Of a stretch of 64,000 nucleotides of DNA, positions 25,501 to 33,659 are shown piece by piece. The notes under the pieces are model-generated. The model was not told the DNA's origin and ran no database searches. It worked only from the letters and a program-made list of their open reading frames with translations. The stretch is from Hyphomonas sediminis (GTDB taxonomy: Bacteria > Pseudomonadota > Alphaproteobacteria > Caulobacterales > Hyphomonadaceae). Both the position numbers and the translations under genes were made by a program. Location of the stretch: positions 744,001 to 808,000 of the forward strand of contig NZ_JAIEZP010000001.1 in the NCBI RefSeq assembly GCF_019679475.1. Direction: 5' to 3'. The first letter of the stretch is position 1. Every line of letters starts with the position of its first letter.

Positions 25501-27048
25501 CCGCCTCATCATGACATCTACTCGATCGAAGACCTCGCGCAGCTGATCTACGACCTGAAGCAGATCAACCCGGAAGCCCGGGTTTGCGTGAAGCTCGTTG
25601 CCCAGTCGGGCGTCGGCACGGTGGCTGCCGGTGTTGCGAAAGCCAAAGCGGACATCATCCTGATTTCAGGCGGTGTCGGCGGCACGGGCGCAAGCCCGCA
25701 GACCTCGATCAAATATGCTGGCCTCCCCTGGGAGATTGGCCTGGCCGAAGCCCATCAGGTGCTCTCGCTCAACAACCTTCGTGAAAAGATCACCCTGCGG
25801 ACGGATGGTGGTCTGCGTACCGGCCGCGACATCGTGATCGCAGCCATGCTGGGCGCTGAAGAGTATGGCGTCGGCACAGCGGCGCTTGTGGCGGTCGGCT
25901 GTATCATGGTCCGCCAGTGCCATTCGAACACCTGCCCAGTCGGCGTGTGTACCCAGGATGAAAAGCTGCGGGCGCACTTTACCGGCAATCCGGACAAGGT
26001 GGTGAATCTGATGAGCTTCATCGCCGAAGACGTGCGGGAAATCCTCGCGTCGCTGGGGCTCAAGTCTCTCGATGAAGCAATCGGACGCACGGACCTGCTC
26101 AAGCAGGTCAGCCGCGGGGCAACGCACCTCGACGATCTCGACCTCAACCCGCTTCTGGTTCAGGTCGATACCGACAGCCCGATTGTCTACAAGCCGACCT
26201 ATCGTGAGCCGGTTCCGGATACGCTCGACGCACAGATCCTGCGGGATGCTGAACCCTTCTTTGAGCGTGGTGAGAAGATGCAGCTCGAATATGGCGTGCA
26301 GAACACGATGCGGGCGATTGGCGCGCGGGCAAGTTCGCGCATTACACGGAAGTTCGGTATGCATGCGCTCCCCGAAGGGCGGTTGCACATCCGTCTTGAG
26401 GGTTCTGCAGGCCAGTCGCTTGGGGCGTTCAGCGTGCAGGGCTTGCTTCTGGAAGTGCTTGGCGATGCCAACGACTATGTCGGCAAGGGCCTTTCTGGCG
26501 CGACCATCGTTGTGACGCCGCGTCCGCGTGATCGCCGTGCAGCCGTGGGAGACGCCATCATTGGCAACACCTGCCTTTATGGCGCGACCACGGGCAAGCT
26601 CTTTGCCGCGGGCACGGCAGGGGTTCGTTTTGCCGTCCGCAATTCGGGCTCGAAAGCGGTGGTCGAAGGCTGCGGTGCAAACGGCTGTGAATACATGACC
26701 GGTGGCCGGGCGATGATCCTTGGGCCGGTTGGCGACAATTTCGGCGCCGGCATGACCGGCGGCGCTGGTTATATCTGGGATCCGCAACAGCGGTTCGAGC
26801 GTGTCGCAAATCCGGATTCAATCGACTGGTATCCGCTGGCCGACATGCCGGAGGAACATATCGGCGAAGCCAAGGCGCTGCTGGAAGAGCATGTTCGCCG
26901 TACGGGCTCTGTGCGGGGAAGGGAACTACTCGACGCCTGGGACGCGACGCTCGGCCAGATGCTGATGATTGTGCCGAAAGAAGTCGCCAATCTGCTGCTT
27001 GCGCGGAAAGCCGATGGCTCCAAGCGCAAGCAGGCAGAGCGGGCCTGA
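22507..27048 (+). CDS. gltB: Glutamate synthase (NADPH), large subunit
   Basis: 1513 residues. A short propeptide of 29 residues precedes Cys30 (DERDACGVGLV), the N-terminal nucleophile of the class II amidotransferase domain. The central domain, the FMN-binding synthase domain and the 3Fe-4S cysteines (CIMVRQCHSNTCPVGVC, near residue 1132) follow, and the C-terminal GXGXG beta-helix ends the protein (GCGANGCEYMTGGRAM). It makes two glutamates from glutamine and 2-oxoglutarate with GltD. Full length for the family. Confidence 0.98.
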   Translation: MSDYVKNYEENRQRLIEAGAYNPEDERDACGVGLVVALDGKPRREIVEMGIRALKNVWHRGAVDADGKTGDGAGIRLDVPQDFFREHVSRTGHNPTDDRICVGQIFMPRTDFGAQEAARTLVEREVLNFGFYIYGWRQPPVDVSVIGQKAKDTRPAIEQIMFRDARGRSPEELERALYICRRRIERRAREAAIPHFYVCSLSHKSLIYKGMFLAQDIDNFYLDLRDERFVSAFAIYHQRYSTNTFPQWALAQPFRTIAHNGEINTLRGNRNWMKSHEIRMVSEAFGDHTQDVKPVIPDSTSDSGALDAVWELLCKSGRPAPMAKAMLIPEAWSKRDSVMPMAHRALYDYCNSVMEPWDGPAAIAAYDGRWAVAGLDRNGLRPLRYSLTTDGILAVGSETGMCPLGNHEVTRRGSIPAGGMIAADLGTGKFYDHREIVDFLAEQAPYEEWLQAVTELEPEIGPGPEPVLFNKEELLRRQTAAGYTLETLELILAPMAESAKEAIGSMGDDTAPAVLTMAYRPMSHFFRQNFSQVTNPPIDPLREGRVMSLRTRFKNLGNVLDTDKSQQEVFVLESPVLTTGMYERLLERLGLGTETIDCTFDAADVTSEGAALKEALERIRREAEEAVRAGREHIILTDENQSASRIAVPMVLATGAVHSHLVAQGLRTFCSITVRSAECLDTHYFAVLVGVGATCVNAYLAQDAIADRHARGLLGDISLGKAVQNFKEAIEAGLLKIISKMGISVISSYRGGYNFEALGLSRALVADYFPGMSSRISGLGLAGLEENALVRHQKAFDEDVISLPVGGFYRLRASDEPHALDGNLIHTLQAACDRGDYSIYRKYVDAVHNRDPLQLRDLLDFKPAGPAIPLSQVQSINEIRKRFVTPGMSLGALSPEAHGTLNVAMNRIGAKSVSGEGGEDRARYRPLPNGDNMNSAVKQIASGRFGVTAEYLNECREIEIKVAQGAKPGEGGQLPGFKVTELIAKLRHATPGVMLISPPPHHDIYSIEDLAQLIYDLKQINPEARVCVKLVAQSGVGTVAAGVAKAKADIILISGGVGGTGASPQTSIKYAGLPWEIGLAEAHQVLSLNNLREKITLRTDGGLRTGRDIVIAAMLGAEEYGVGTAALVAVGCIMVRQCHSNTCPVGVCTQDEKLRAHFTGNPDKVVNLMSFIAEDVREILASLGLKSLDEAIGRTDLLKQVSRGATHLDDLDLNPLLVQVDTDSPIVYKPTYREPVPDTLDAQILRDAEPFFERGEKMQLEYGVQNTMRAIGARASSRITRKFGMHALPEGRLHIRLEGSAGQSLGAFSVQGLLLEVLGDANDYVGKGLSGATIVVTPRPRDRRAAVGDAIIGNTCLYGATTGKLFAAGTAGVRFAVRNSGSKAVVEGCGANGCEYMTGGRAMILGPVGDNFGAGMTGGAGYIWDPQQRFERVANPDSIDWYPLADMPEEHIGEAKALLEEHVRRTGSVRGRELLDAWDATLGQMLMIVPKEVANLLLARKADGSKRKQAERA

Positions 27049-27081
27049 TCCGGGGAAGGATCAGGCGCCTGGCTTCTTTTT
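27043..27081 (+). terminator. Hairpin across the gltB and DUF4349 stop codons
   Basis: GCCTGATCC (27043-27051) pairs perfectly with GGATCAGGC (27058-27066) around a 6-nt loop. A T-rich stretch (27074-27081) follows on the plus strand, fitting a terminator for gltDB. The gltB stop lies in the left arm and the convergent gene's stop in the right arm. Confidence 0.5.
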
Positions 27082-27945
27082 GCGGCGGATGCGCGGCCAG
27101 ATGGCCCGCAGCCAGATCCAGAGCAGCACGCCGATGAGCAAGAGCCAGGGCAGGCCGATGGCAAAAGCCGTGACGACGGCCGCGACAGCGCTGGCAAGAT
27201 TGTAGAAGAAGTTTCCGAAGGCTTCGCCGAGCGGCTGCAATGCGCCTTGCGACACGGGATTGGTTTTCGTGTCATAGCTGACCGCAAGCTGGCTCATGTC
27301 TACGCGCTGGCGCAGAGCGGCGAGCGTGGACTTCAGGGAGTCGATTTCGCCATTGACGCGGGCCAGTTCACGCTCGGTTTCGAGAATGTCACCAAGTTCG
27401 CCCGGGCGGTCCGCGAGCAGCTTTTCGAGACGCTTCTGCAGCGTTTCCTGAGCATTCAGGCGGGCGCCGGTGTCGATTATGGAAACCGTCAGATCTTCGG
27501 CGGTGGTCTGCCGGTTGGTGACCTCGCCCTTCGCCGCTTCAGCTTCGGCTTCCACGCCGGACAGGAACTTCTCGATCCAGTCAGGCGTCGCGCGCAAATT
27601 CAAAGTGGCTGAAACCTGGTCCTCAGAATAGGCGTTCATCCAGGAATTGGTGACGACGCAGACTGCTGGTCCTGCGGCTTTGCAGGCGGCGATATGGCCC
27701 TGCATTGTGGGTTCGATGGACTTCACAGGAAGCCGCATGCCGACGCTATGCGAGTAGGCAATATACTGCTGCACACTGGCTGAATCCGCTCCGCCTCCGG
27801 CGGACTCCTCCACCTCACTGTACATTGGCTCTGCGGATTTCATGGCCATTTCCATGGCCGGGGGCGCCGGAGCGTAGCTGCGTTCCGCGCTGCAGGCTGC
27901 GGCCAGCAGAAGCGGCAGGGTCAAAAGGGCTAATTTCCTGAGCAT
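27061..27945 (-). CDS. DUF4349 lipoprotein
   Basis: 294 residues from the ATG at 27945, which has GGAGG upstream; an upstream ATG at 27966 is less likely. The N-terminus MLRKLALLTLPLLLAAAC is a lipoprotein signal with the acylated Cys at 18. The middle has DUF4349 features: YSHSVGMRLPVKSIEP, SATLNLRATPDWIEKFLSG and a long coiled region (TLQKRLEKLLADRPGELGDI). A transmembrane helix near the C-terminus (VAAVVTAFAIGLPWLLLIGV) and a basic tail follow. Function unknown. Confidence 0.85.
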   Translation of the reverse strand: MLRKLALLTLPLLLAAACSAERSYAPAPPAMEMAMKSAEPMYSEVEESAGGGADSASVQQYIAYSHSVGMRLPVKSIEPTMQGHIAACKAAGPAVCVVTNSWMNAYSEDQVSATLNLRATPDWIEKFLSGVEAEAEAAKGEVTNRQTTAEDLTVSIIDTGARLNAQETLQKRLEKLLADRPGELGDILETERELARVNGEIDSLKSTLAALRQRVDMSQLAVSYDTKTNPVSQGALQPLGEAFGNFFYNLASAVAAVVTAFAIGLPWLLLIGVLLWIWLRAIWPRIRRKKKPGA

Positions 27946-28051
27946 GATGCGTGTCCTCCCCAACATCGGGCGTGAGCAGGCATCATCTCCCGGAAAATGG
28001 CAATACCGTGCCGGAAGCTGGTCCGAAGCAGGATAGATTGCAGAATGGGGC

Positions 28052-29626
28052 TTAGGGGCGGAAGCCGATCCGTCTCTCTTCAGCCTTCAGAACGCGCTGA
28101 GCGTGCGACACGAAGTCTACCAGTAAGGGTCGGGTATCACGGGGGTCTATGATTTCCTCCGCAAGGAAACTTTCCGCGGTGCGGAAGGGAGACCTGATTG
28201 CTTCGAACTTCCTGTAGAGCTGCGCTTTCAGGGCGTCGGGATCTTCTGCTTCCGAAAGCTCTTTGCGGAACGCCGCCTCGATGCCGCCGGCCATCGGCAG
28301 GGAGCCCCAGTCTCCGCTTGGCCAGCAATACCGCCACTTCGTCTTCGACTGGTTCATCATGGCCGAGCCCGCCAGACCATAGGCTTTGCGAATGACCACC
28401 GAGCATACCGGAACATCAGCCTGGTAGACGGCTGTCATGGCCCGTACACCGGCGCGGGTGACGCCTGCAGTTTCCGCTTTAACGCCAACGGCAAAGCCGG
28501 GGCAGTCGACGAAGTGAATGACGGGCAGGTGGAATGTGGAGCAGAGGTCCATATGCCGGGTGACCTTGTCGCAAACGTCGGCCGTCCACGCGCCATCCAG
28601 GAAGAAGGGGTCGCCGGCAAGAATGCCAACCGGATATCCGTCAATCCGGGCGAGGCCTGCGACGATGCCGCGGCCCCAATATGCGCCGATCTCGAAAAAG
28701 CTGCCTTTGTCGACTGCCGCGTCGATGATCTTGCGGGGTTTGTAAGGCGTGCGCCCGTCCTGCGGCACGATGGACAGCAGGCTCTCTTCCTTGCGCTTCG
28801 GGTCATCCGTCGGCTGAACGCGTTCAGGCAGATGATGTACGGAAGGGGGAAGGTAGGAGAGGAATTTGCGCGCAGCGATAAAGGCATCGGCTTCGGTGTC
28901 GACGACGTTATCTACAGTTCCGTTCTGGGCTTGAATTTTCCAGCCGCCGAGCTCTTCCTTTGTGACGTCCTCTCCCAGAGCGATGGCAACTGGCGGGCCG
29001 GCCACGAAGACCTGGCTCAGTTCTTTCACCATGATGCTGAAATGGCTGGCTGCGACCCGGCCAGCGCCCATGCCAGCGCAGGGCCCGAGTGCCAGTGACA
29101 CGAATGGCACCTGCGTGAGGCCGTGAACAATTTCGTTCCAGCCGGGCGTTTCTGGAATGTAGGTGCGCGGATCTTTCTCCAACATCTTGACTGAGCCGCC
29201 ACCGCCAGTTCCGTCGATCATCTGAACAAGGGGCATCCGGTATTCGGCGGCCATCTTGATGGCTTGAACCATCTTCTGCCAGATCGAGGCGTCGGCCGCG
29301 CCGCCGCGCACAGTGAAGTCGTCTGCGAGGACAACGGTGGGACGCCCGTCAAGGCGGGCGCGGCCCATCACGGAGTTTGAGGGCATGAAGGTGGCAAGCT
29401 CTTCATCAGGGCCGTAAGCAGCCTTACCCGCAATCTTTCCAATTTCGTGGAAGCTTCCTGGGTCGGCCAGGAAGGCGACCCTTTCCCTTACGGTAAGTTT
29501 GCCGCGTCCGCGCTGGCGCGAAACCGGCTCCTCTCCTCCCATCTCCTCGGCCAGCCGTTCCCGGCGTCGGAGTTCCTCGATCGCTTTTTGCCAACTCATG
29601 GAATTCAACTGATCGATGTATCGCAA
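28052..29626 (-). CDS. Acyl-CoA carboxylase, carboxyltransferase (beta) subunit
   Basis: 524 residues, two crotonase-like carboxyltransferase halves. Motifs: RGRGKLTVRERVAFLADPGSF, DDFTVRGGAADASIWQKM, IDGTGGGGSV, the oxyanion-hole GPCAGMGAGRVAASHF in the N-half, and FVDCPGFAVGVKAETAGVTR with GLAGSAMMNQ in the C-half. The family transfers CO2 from biotin to propionyl-, methylcrotonyl- or geranyl-CoA. The biotin-carboxylase alpha subunit is not beside it, so the substrate cannot be inferred from context. It is divergent from the SCP2 gene. Confidence 0.9.
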   Translation of the reverse strand: MRYIDQLNSMSWQKAIEELRRRERLAEEMGGEEPVSRQRGRGKLTVRERVAFLADPGSFHEIGKIAGKAAYGPDEELATFMPSNSVMGRARLDGRPTVVLADDFTVRGGAADASIWQKMVQAIKMAAEYRMPLVQMIDGTGGGGSVKMLEKDPRTYIPETPGWNEIVHGLTQVPFVSLALGPCAGMGAGRVAASHFSIMVKELSQVFVAGPPVAIALGEDVTKEELGGWKIQAQNGTVDNVVDTEADAFIAARKFLSYLPPSVHHLPERVQPTDDPKRKEESLLSIVPQDGRTPYKPRKIIDAAVDKGSFFEIGAYWGRGIVAGLARIDGYPVGILAGDPFFLDGAWTADVCDKVTRHMDLCSTFHLPVIHFVDCPGFAVGVKAETAGVTRAGVRAMTAVYQADVPVCSVVIRKAYGLAGSAMMNQSKTKWRYCWPSGDWGSLPMAGGIEAAFRKELSEAEDPDALKAQLYRKFEAIRSPFRTAESFLAEEIIDPRDTRPLLVDFVSHAQRVLKAEERRIGFRP

Positions 29627-29707
29627 GGTGCGTCAAGGGATTCTTCTTGCCGGGTCCCTTCCGGTTTGCTTTATCCGGGGCAGGTCTCAATCCAAGGAGG
29701 AAGCCTG

Positions 29708-30013
29708 ATGGATCTCGCCCAACTCACCCAGCGCGCTGCAGAAGCGATGGCTGGCGGCAGTGATTTCAAGAAAAAAGTGAAGTTTGATTTCGGTAGCGTC
29801 GGCAAACTGTTCATCGATGGCGCCGCAGGCGTTGCTGACAATTCCGACGGCGCGGCTGATGCCACCATCTCGATCAACTGGGATGACTTCACGAAGCTCG
29901 CTGCTGGCGCGCTCGACCCGACGATGGCCTTCATGCAAGGCAAACTCAAAGTTGCGGGTGACATGTCGGTCGCGATGCAGCTCCAGTCGCTGATGAAGAA
30001 GCTGGCTGGCTGA
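29708..30013 (+). CDS. SCP2 sterol-binding domain protein
   Basis: 101 residues from the ATG at 29708, with AAGGAGG before it. The whole protein is one SCP2 fold: FKKKVKFDFGSVGKLFIDG, ATISINWDDFTKLAAGALDPTMAFMQGKLKVAGDMSVAMQL. This domain makes a hydrophobic tunnel for sterols, fatty acids or acyl-CoA esters. It starts the plus-strand lipid cluster with the hydrolase, ligase and reductase genes that follow. Confidence 0.9.
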   Translation: MDLAQLTQRAAEAMAGGSDFKKKVKFDFGSVGKLFIDGAAGVADNSDGAADATISINWDDFTKLAAGALDPTMAFMQGKLKVAGDMSVAMQLQSLMKKLAG

Positions 30014-30099
30014 TCTGCCTGAAACAGATCGCTTGACGCATTGAGCCGCCCCGGGGAGACCTGCGGGCGGCTCTATCATTTGAACCAGGAGACTCTTGC

Positions 30100-31050
30100 A
30101 TGACACAGGCAGGCGCCAGACAGGACCGGTTTGTGGAAGTGTCAGGAAATCCCGCGCCCCAGGGCGCTGAAATTGTCTGGTTCGACGGTCTTGAAGGGCG
30201 CCGGCTCAGAGCGTGTGTCGCGCCCGCGCTTTCGGCAGCAAAGCCGCGCGGGACCGTGATTGTGTGTCCGGGCCGCACGGAGTTTATAGAGAAGTATTTC
30301 GAGGTAGGCCGCGAGCTCCAGCAAATGGGCTTTGCTATCGTGATCCTCGACTGGCCGGGGCAGGGCCTTTCCGACCGCTTGCTGCCCGACAGCAAGAAGG
30401 GGCACATAGACCGCTTCGAGACTTTCATGAACGCGCTTGCCAAGGGACTTGGTGCGCTCGAGACGCGTTTGCCGCGCCCCTATGTGTCGCTGGCTCATTC
30501 GATGGGGGGCGCCATCGCTCTGGCGGCAATTACTCAGGAGCTTGTGAAGGTGGAGGCTGCGGCCTTCTGCGCGCCGATGTGGGGGATCAAGTCACCTGTA
30601 CTCGGGATGCGCTATCTCGTCTGGGCAATGAGGGCCACTGGACGGTCCGGCGATTATGCGATGCAGCCAGGGCCGCCGGAAACATTCGAAAATAATATCG
30701 TGACCCACGACAAACGGCGTTGGGAGCTGCAACGTGCGCTGATTGATGCGCAGCCTGATCTTGAGCTTGGCCCCGTTACCTGGGGCTGGCTGGGCGCGTC
30801 GCTGGACATCTTCTCGACCTTCTCGAAAGCCAAGCTTCTCGCCAAGGTCTCCGTGCCGGTATTTGTTGCTTCGGCCGGAGAAGAAAAGCTGGTGGATAAC
30901 GCATCGCATAGCCGGATCGCGTCGCGGCTTCGCGATTGCGAACACATCACCGTGGAAGGCGCGATGCACGAGATCCTTATGGAGACAGGCGACAAGCGTG
31001 CTGAATTCTGGGACGGCTTCCAGCGCCTTCTGAAGCGTGCCGGGATCTGA
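30100..31050 (+). CDS. Alpha/beta hydrolase, lysophospholipase/PldB-like
   Basis: 316 residues. The serine nucleophile is in SLAHSMGGAIAL (elbow G-x-S replaced by H-S-M-G-G, as in the monoglyceride lipase/PldB group), the acid in VASAGEEKLVDN and the His in VEGAMHEILMETGDKR. CPGRTEFIEKYFEVGREL and DWPGQGLSDRL are characteristic of PldB-type hydrolases. Likely acts on lysophospholipids or monoacylglycerols. AGGAG lies before the ATG; the ligase gene follows after 42 bp. Confidence 0.88.
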   Translation: MTQAGARQDRFVEVSGNPAPQGAEIVWFDGLEGRRLRACVAPALSAAKPRGTVIVCPGRTEFIEKYFEVGRELQQMGFAIVILDWPGQGLSDRLLPDSKKGHIDRFETFMNALAKGLGALETRLPRPYVSLAHSMGGAIALAAITQELVKVEAAAFCAPMWGIKSPVLGMRYLVWAMRATGRSGDYAMQPGPPETFENNIVTHDKRRWELQRALIDAQPDLELGPVTWGWLGASLDIFSTFSKAKLLAKVSVPVFVASAGEEKLVDNASHSRIASRLRDCEHITVEGAMHEILMETGDKRAEFWDGFQRLLKRAGI

Positions 31051-31092
31051 AACTAATCACAAGCGGGCGACTGCGGATCGGGAGGAATTTCT

Positions 31093-32550
31093 ATGGCCAT
31101 CATTTCACTGTCTCGTATTCTGGCTCATTGGGCGGATGAACAACCTGACCGGATCGTACTTTCGCACGAGGGCACCGAGATCAGCTGGGCGACATTTGAT
31201 GCCCGCACCAACCGGCTTGCCCGCGCATATCAGGCGCTTGGCGTAAAGCAGGATGACTTTGTCACGATTTCCCTGCCGAATGGGATAGAGTTTTTTGAGG
31301 CTTGTTTTGCGACCTGGAAGGCAGGCGCTACGCCGCAGCCGGTGTCCGCACGTCTCCCCAAGCTGGAACGCGACCAGATCGTTGAAGTCGGCGCGCCGGC
31401 GTTGGTCGTTGGTGTTCCGGCGGGGGAATATCCGCAGACGGCATGTATTCCTCTTGGCTACAGTCCCGACCCGTCGCTGCCGGATACTCAATTGCCTGAA
31501 GCGATTGCGACCAGCTTCAAAGCCATGACGTCGGGAGGTTCGACAGGGCGGCCAAAGCTGATTGTCTCGAAGCAGCCGGCGGCTACGGACCCGGATATCC
31601 CGCTTCTCGAGATACCGCAGAAGGGATGCATGCTTATCCCGGGTCCACTCTATCACAATGGCCCTTTCCTCTGGGCAATGCAGGCCTTGTTCAAAGGGTG
31701 TACGGTCGTTGTTACCACCCGGTTTGATCCCGAAGAAACGCTTCGGCTGATCGAGAAGTACAGCGTCGATGTGGTTTACACGGTCCCCACCATGATGCGG
31801 CGCATCTGGGCGTTGCCGGAGGAAACCCGGACGAAATACAACCTCTCCAGTTTGAAGGCGCTCTGGCACCTGGCAGCGCCCTGTCCGGCGTGGCTCAAGG
31901 AGTGCTTCATTGAGTGGTTGGGCCCAGAAGTTATCTGGGAGCTGTACGGCGGTACCGAAGGGCAGGGCTCGACGACTATTCAGGGCACAGAGTGGCTGAA
32001 GCATAAGGGATCGGTTGGGAGGCCTGTTGAGGCCTGCGAAATGAAAATCGTGGGCGAACAGGGTGAAACCCTTCCGCCACGCGAAGTCGGGGAAGTGTTT
32101 ATCCGGCCGCTTTCGGGCGCAGGGACGACCTATCGCTATATTGGTGCTGAAGCCAAGGCGATTGAAGGCGGTTGGGAAAGCCTCGGCGACATGGGCTGGA
32201 TGGATGAAGACGGGTATCTTTACCTGTCTGATCGTTTGTCCGACATGGTGATTGTCGGAGGCGCCAATGTCTATCCGGCTGAAGTCGAGGCGGCGATCGA
32301 GGCTTATCCAGGTGTCCGGTCATCTGCTGTGATCGGCCTTCCCGATGATGACATGGGCGCGCGCCTGCACGCCGTTATCGATCGCCCGGACGGCGCGGTT
32401 GATGAGGCCTCCATGCTCGCTCATCTTTCGGAGCGTCTTGTGCGGTACAAGATCCCGAAGACCTTCGAATACACGGCGGAAGCTGTTCGGGATGATGCCG
32501 GCAAGGTTCGGCGCAAGGCCCTAAGGGAAGCTCGAATCCAGGCCTCTTGA
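31093..32550 (+). CDS. AMP-dependent acyl-CoA synthetase/ligase
   Basis: 485 residues, an ANL-superfamily enzyme. The A3 phosphate loop is TSGGSTGRPK, the A5 motif is LYGGTEGQG, the hinge region is LYLSDRLSDMVIVGGANVYPAEVE and the catalytic Lys lies in DAGKVRRKALR. It activates a carboxylic acid as acyl-adenylate and forms the CoA thioester. It is short and resembles the bile-acid/medium-chain ligase group, but the substrate is not decidable. GGAGG before the ATG. Confidence 0.9.
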   Translation: MAIISLSRILAHWADEQPDRIVLSHEGTEISWATFDARTNRLARAYQALGVKQDDFVTISLPNGIEFFEACFATWKAGATPQPVSARLPKLERDQIVEVGAPALVVGVPAGEYPQTACIPLGYSPDPSLPDTQLPEAIATSFKAMTSGGSTGRPKLIVSKQPAATDPDIPLLEIPQKGCMLIPGPLYHNGPFLWAMQALFKGCTVVVTTRFDPEETLRLIEKYSVDVVYTVPTMMRRIWALPEETRTKYNLSSLKALWHLAAPCPAWLKECFIEWLGPEVIWELYGGTEGQGSTTIQGTEWLKHKGSVGRPVEACEMKIVGEQGETLPPREVGEVFIRPLSGAGTTYRYIGAEAKAIEGGWESLGDMGWMDEDGYLYLSDRLSDMVIVGGANVYPAEVEAAIEAYPGVRSSAVIGLPDDDMGARLHAVIDRPDGAVDEASMLAHLSERLVRYKIPKTFEYTAEAVRDDAGKVRRKALREARIQAS

Positions 32551-32602
32551 CTTCCCCAAGGGCGCAATAGCTCCCGTCCTTCCACATTGGGAGGAAAACG
32601 CC

Positions 32603-33607
32603 ATGAAAGTAGCAGCCGTCAAAAAGCCAGGTGGGCTGGAAAAGCTCGTCATTGAAACGCGGGAAGATCCGAAACCGAAAGCGGGCGAAGTGCTCGTCCG
32701 TGTTCGGGCCAGCTCGCTCAACTACCATGATTTCGTTGTCGTGCTGGGCGGAATTCCAACGCCTGACGGCCGCATTCCGATGTCGGATGGCGCAGGGGAG
32801 GTTGTGGCGGTCGGTGAAGGCGTCACGAAGTGGAAAGTCGGCGACAGGGTCATTTCACTTTTCTTTCCGGGTTGGCAGTCGGGGCAGATTGAAGCAGCTG
32901 GTTTCCAGAGTGTTCCTGGCGACGGCGCTGATGGGTTCGGAGCCGAGCTGGTTGCGGCGCCGGAAACCGCCTTCACGCGGATGCCCGCTGGTTGGACCTT
33001 CGAAGAAGCCGCAACACTGCCGTGTGCAGCCTTGACCGCGTGGCGCGGAATGTTTGTTGAAACAAAAACCAAGCCTGGCGATTGGGTGCTGGTTCAGGGA
33101 ACGGGCGGCGTGTCGATCTTTGCCCTGCAGTTTGCGAAGATGGCCGGAGCGCGCGTCATCGCAACCTCTTCCTCAGAGGAGAAGATGCAAAAGCTCAAGA
33201 GCCTCGGCGCTGACCATGTGATCAATTACAAGGAAACGCCGGACTGGGGCCGCAAGGCTTTTGAGCTGACGGGTGGCCGAGGAGTCGATGAGGTGGTCGA
33301 GATTGGCGGGCCTGGTACGATGGCGCAGTCAATCAATGCCTGCCGTCCGGGTGGACACATTTCGCTGATCGGCGTCCTGACGGGTGTCTCAGGTGAAGTC
33401 CCGACAGCAGCGCTCTTTTCAAGGAACGTAACCGTGTCGGGGATCACCGTGGGGTCTCGCCGTCACCAGGAGGACATGATCGACGCCATTGAAGCCTCGA
33501 CCATGCGCCCTGTCATCGACAGCAAGTTCCCGCTGGATCAGATCGCCGCTGCCTTTGCCCACCAGGCGAGCCAGAAGCATTTCGGCAAGATAGTCCTGAC
33601 GATCTGA
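32603..33607 (+). CDS. MDR-superfamily NAD(P)-dependent oxidoreductase (quinone reductase-like)
   Basis: 334 residues. GroES-like domain first (SSLNYHDFVVVLGGIPTPDG), then the cofactor fold GTGGVSIFALQFAKMAGARVI with SSSEEKMQKLKSLGADHVINY. The catalytic zinc Cys of alcohol dehydrogenases is replaced by the LNYHD sequence, as in quinone oxidoreductases and enoyl reductases, so a zinc-free reductase is likely. GGAGG before the ATG; 52 bp after the ligase gene. Confidence 0.88.
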   Translation: MKVAAVKKPGGLEKLVIETREDPKPKAGEVLVRVRASSLNYHDFVVVLGGIPTPDGRIPMSDGAGEVVAVGEGVTKWKVGDRVISLFFPGWQSGQIEAAGFQSVPGDGADGFGAELVAAPETAFTRMPAGWTFEEAATLPCAALTAWRGMFVETKTKPGDWVLVQGTGGVSIFALQFAKMAGARVIATSSSEEKMQKLKSLGADHVINYKETPDWGRKAFELTGGRGVDEVVEIGGPGTMAQSINACRPGGHISLIGVLTGVSGEVPTAALFSRNVTVSGITVGSRRHQEDMIDAIEASTMRPVIDSKFPLDQIAAAFAHQASQKHFGKIVLTI

Positions 33608-33633
33608 TCCTATCGCAAGAAGAATGATTAGGG

Positions 33634-33659
33634 CGTGCCCGTCTTATTCGACGGGCACG
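33634..33659 (+). terminator. Hairpin at the convergent ends of the MDR and AGCS genes
   Basis: CGTGCCCGTC (33634-33643) pairs with GACGGGCACG (33650-33659) around TTATTC. It sits 27 bp after the MDR stop; its right arm is inside the last codons of the AGCS gene and TTCTC follows. A plausible but not ideal terminator for the lipid cluster. Confidence 0.35.
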
